Shown here piece by piece: positions 27,497 through 27,698 of a stretch of 27,698 nt of DNA. How positions within the stretch are numbered: the first letter of the stretch is position 1; every line of letters begins with the position of its first letter. The stretch covers positions 1 to 27,698 of the forward strand of contig CAYIFA010000007.1 in assembly GCA_964362625.1 (NCBI GenBank). The letters are read 5' to 3'. Source of the DNA: CAYIFA01 sp964362625. Its GTDB lineage: Bacteria; Patescibacteriota; Minisyncoccia; 1-14-0-10-42-19. Made by a program: the position numbers and the translations under genes. Under the pieces are notes generated by a model. That model searched no databases. It was not told the origin of the DNA and saw only the letters and a list, made by a program, of their open reading frames with translations.

Positions 27497-27537
27497 GCTT
27501 GCCCGCCCTAGTTCCGGTTACGCCGGAACGGTGGCGG
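27497..27537 (-). repeat. Palindromic element ending in GCAAGC
   Basis: On the minus strand CCGCC pairs with GGCGG and GTTCCGG with CCGGAAC around CGTAA (27503-27537). GCAAGC (27497-27502) follows directly, as in the elements at 7762 and 25034-25104. It sits where the anticodon arm of the adjacent tRNA fragment should be. Confidence 0.65.
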
Positions 27538-27538
27538 A

Positions 27539-27561
27539 TACTGCCGGTATACTACAGCCCG
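27539..27561 (-). pseudogene. Fragment of tRNA-Pro, 5' half
   Basis: On the minus strand CGGGCTGTA is followed by GTATACCGGCAGTA, an acceptor 5' strand plus D arm. The 17 nt TACTGCCGGTATACTAC (plus strand) is shared exactly with tRNA-Pro(CGG), while CGGGCTG equals the acceptor of tRNA-Pro(GGG). The rest of the tRNA is missing and a palindromic element follows. Confidence 0.6.
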
Positions 27562-27564
27562 CTT

Positions 27565-27698
27565 TTATGTATTTAATCTAGCGCAATAGGCGAAATTTAA
27601 AAAGTAGCGATCTAAATCTTCCAACGAACTTTTATATTCTTTCCCCCCGTAAATCGCGTCCACAAATACTTCGCGCGATCGCGCGATTTCACGCAACC
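27565..27698 (-). CDS. C-terminal end of an unknown gene (runs off the window)
   Basis: The last 43 codons of a minus-strand frame enter from the right edge and end with TAA at 27565-27567. The sequence includes REIARSREVFVDAIYGGKEY and LEDLDRYFLNFAYCARLN. It has normal amino acid composition and no stop, but it is too short to identify. The coding part contains the 16-bp palindrome at 27671-27686. Confidence 0.4.
   Translation of the reverse strand, partial: LREIARSREVFVDAIYGGKEYKSSLEDLDRYFLNFAYCARLNT

Noticed and set aside
27216..27576. Three overlapping plus-strand frames at the right end
   Set aside because: They cross the antisense strand of tRNA-Pro(CGG) and its fragments; peptides such as APRIELGLYAPEAHVLPVYY are typical tRNA antisense artefacts.
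1..27698. CRISPR array, insertion sequence with transposase, or prophage
   Set aside because: I saw no regularly spaced direct repeats, no transposase or integrase motif, and no phage structural genes.

Overview
The window looks like a piece of a Candidate Phyla Radiation (Patescibacteria, probably Parcubacteria-type) chromosome. The evidence is indirect: compact genes with stop/start overlaps, shortened ATP synthase delta and epsilon subunits, a short HolA, a VirB2/TrbC-type two-helix pilin, a sigma-factor/DUF5667-like pair, a beta-carbonic-anhydrase-like protein with a reduced motif, and many genes without a Shine-Dalgarno (SD) site. TGA is used as a stop codon, so the code is the ordinary bacterial one. 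No taxonomic marker was searched, so the assignment is an inference.

Layout. 1-1150 (minus): fusA (partial), rpsG and rpsL. 1215-3385 (minus): a tightly coupled four-gene pyrimidine cassette (dCMP-deaminase-like, HAD hydrolase, cytidine deaminase, deoxyribosyltransferase-like). 3488-4420: an M50 membrane protease diverging from rpmB, then tRNA-Pro(GGG). 4456-6299: a sigma factor overlapping a membrane-anchored DUF5667-like protein. 6439-7260: pyrF. 7316-8548 (minus): a secreted LamG plus peptidoglycan-binding protein. 8648-9970 (minus): a cytosine-deaminase-like amidohydrolase with a 51-residue membrane protein. 10056-11942 (plus): atpB-E-F-H. 12013-15285: an isocitrate-lyase/PEP-mutase-family enzyme (minus), purD (plus), a pilin-like protein (minus) and a carbonic-anhydrase-like protein (minus). 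15287-19461 (minus): atpC-D-G-A read from low to high coordinate. 19595-21123: a small membrane protein plus an SPFH protein. 21257-24766: receiver protein, holA, rpsT, 3-methyladenine glycosylase, double-receiver protein and superoxide dismutase. 24855-25032: tRNA-Glu and tRNA-Lys. 25221-27174 (minus): a large unknown gene split by a 10-bp tandem duplication. 27175-27562: a palindrome-rich stretch with tRNA-Pro(CGG) and tRNA fragments. 27565-27698: the end of another minus-strand gene.

The ATP synthase genes form two converging blocks. One inversion with breakpoints just after atpH and just before atpA would restore the usual B-E-F-H-A-G-D-C order. The nucleotide genes (pyrF, purD, the deaminase cassette and possibly the amidohydrolase) suggest real pyrimidine and purine metabolism rather than complete dependence on a host.

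The observations I find most worth following are: (i) a recurring arrangement in which a -10-like hexamer lies 6-7 nt before the ATG, implying leaderless mRNAs for about ten transcription units; (ii) a family of short hairpins, each ending directly in GCAAGC, found next to a tRNA, at a tRNA fragment and inside a coding linker; (iii) the 10-bp duplication that splits the last large gene; (iv) a tRNA-Pro gene enclosed in a 23-bp inverted repeat and flanked by tRNA fragments; and (v) the coupled deaminase cassette.
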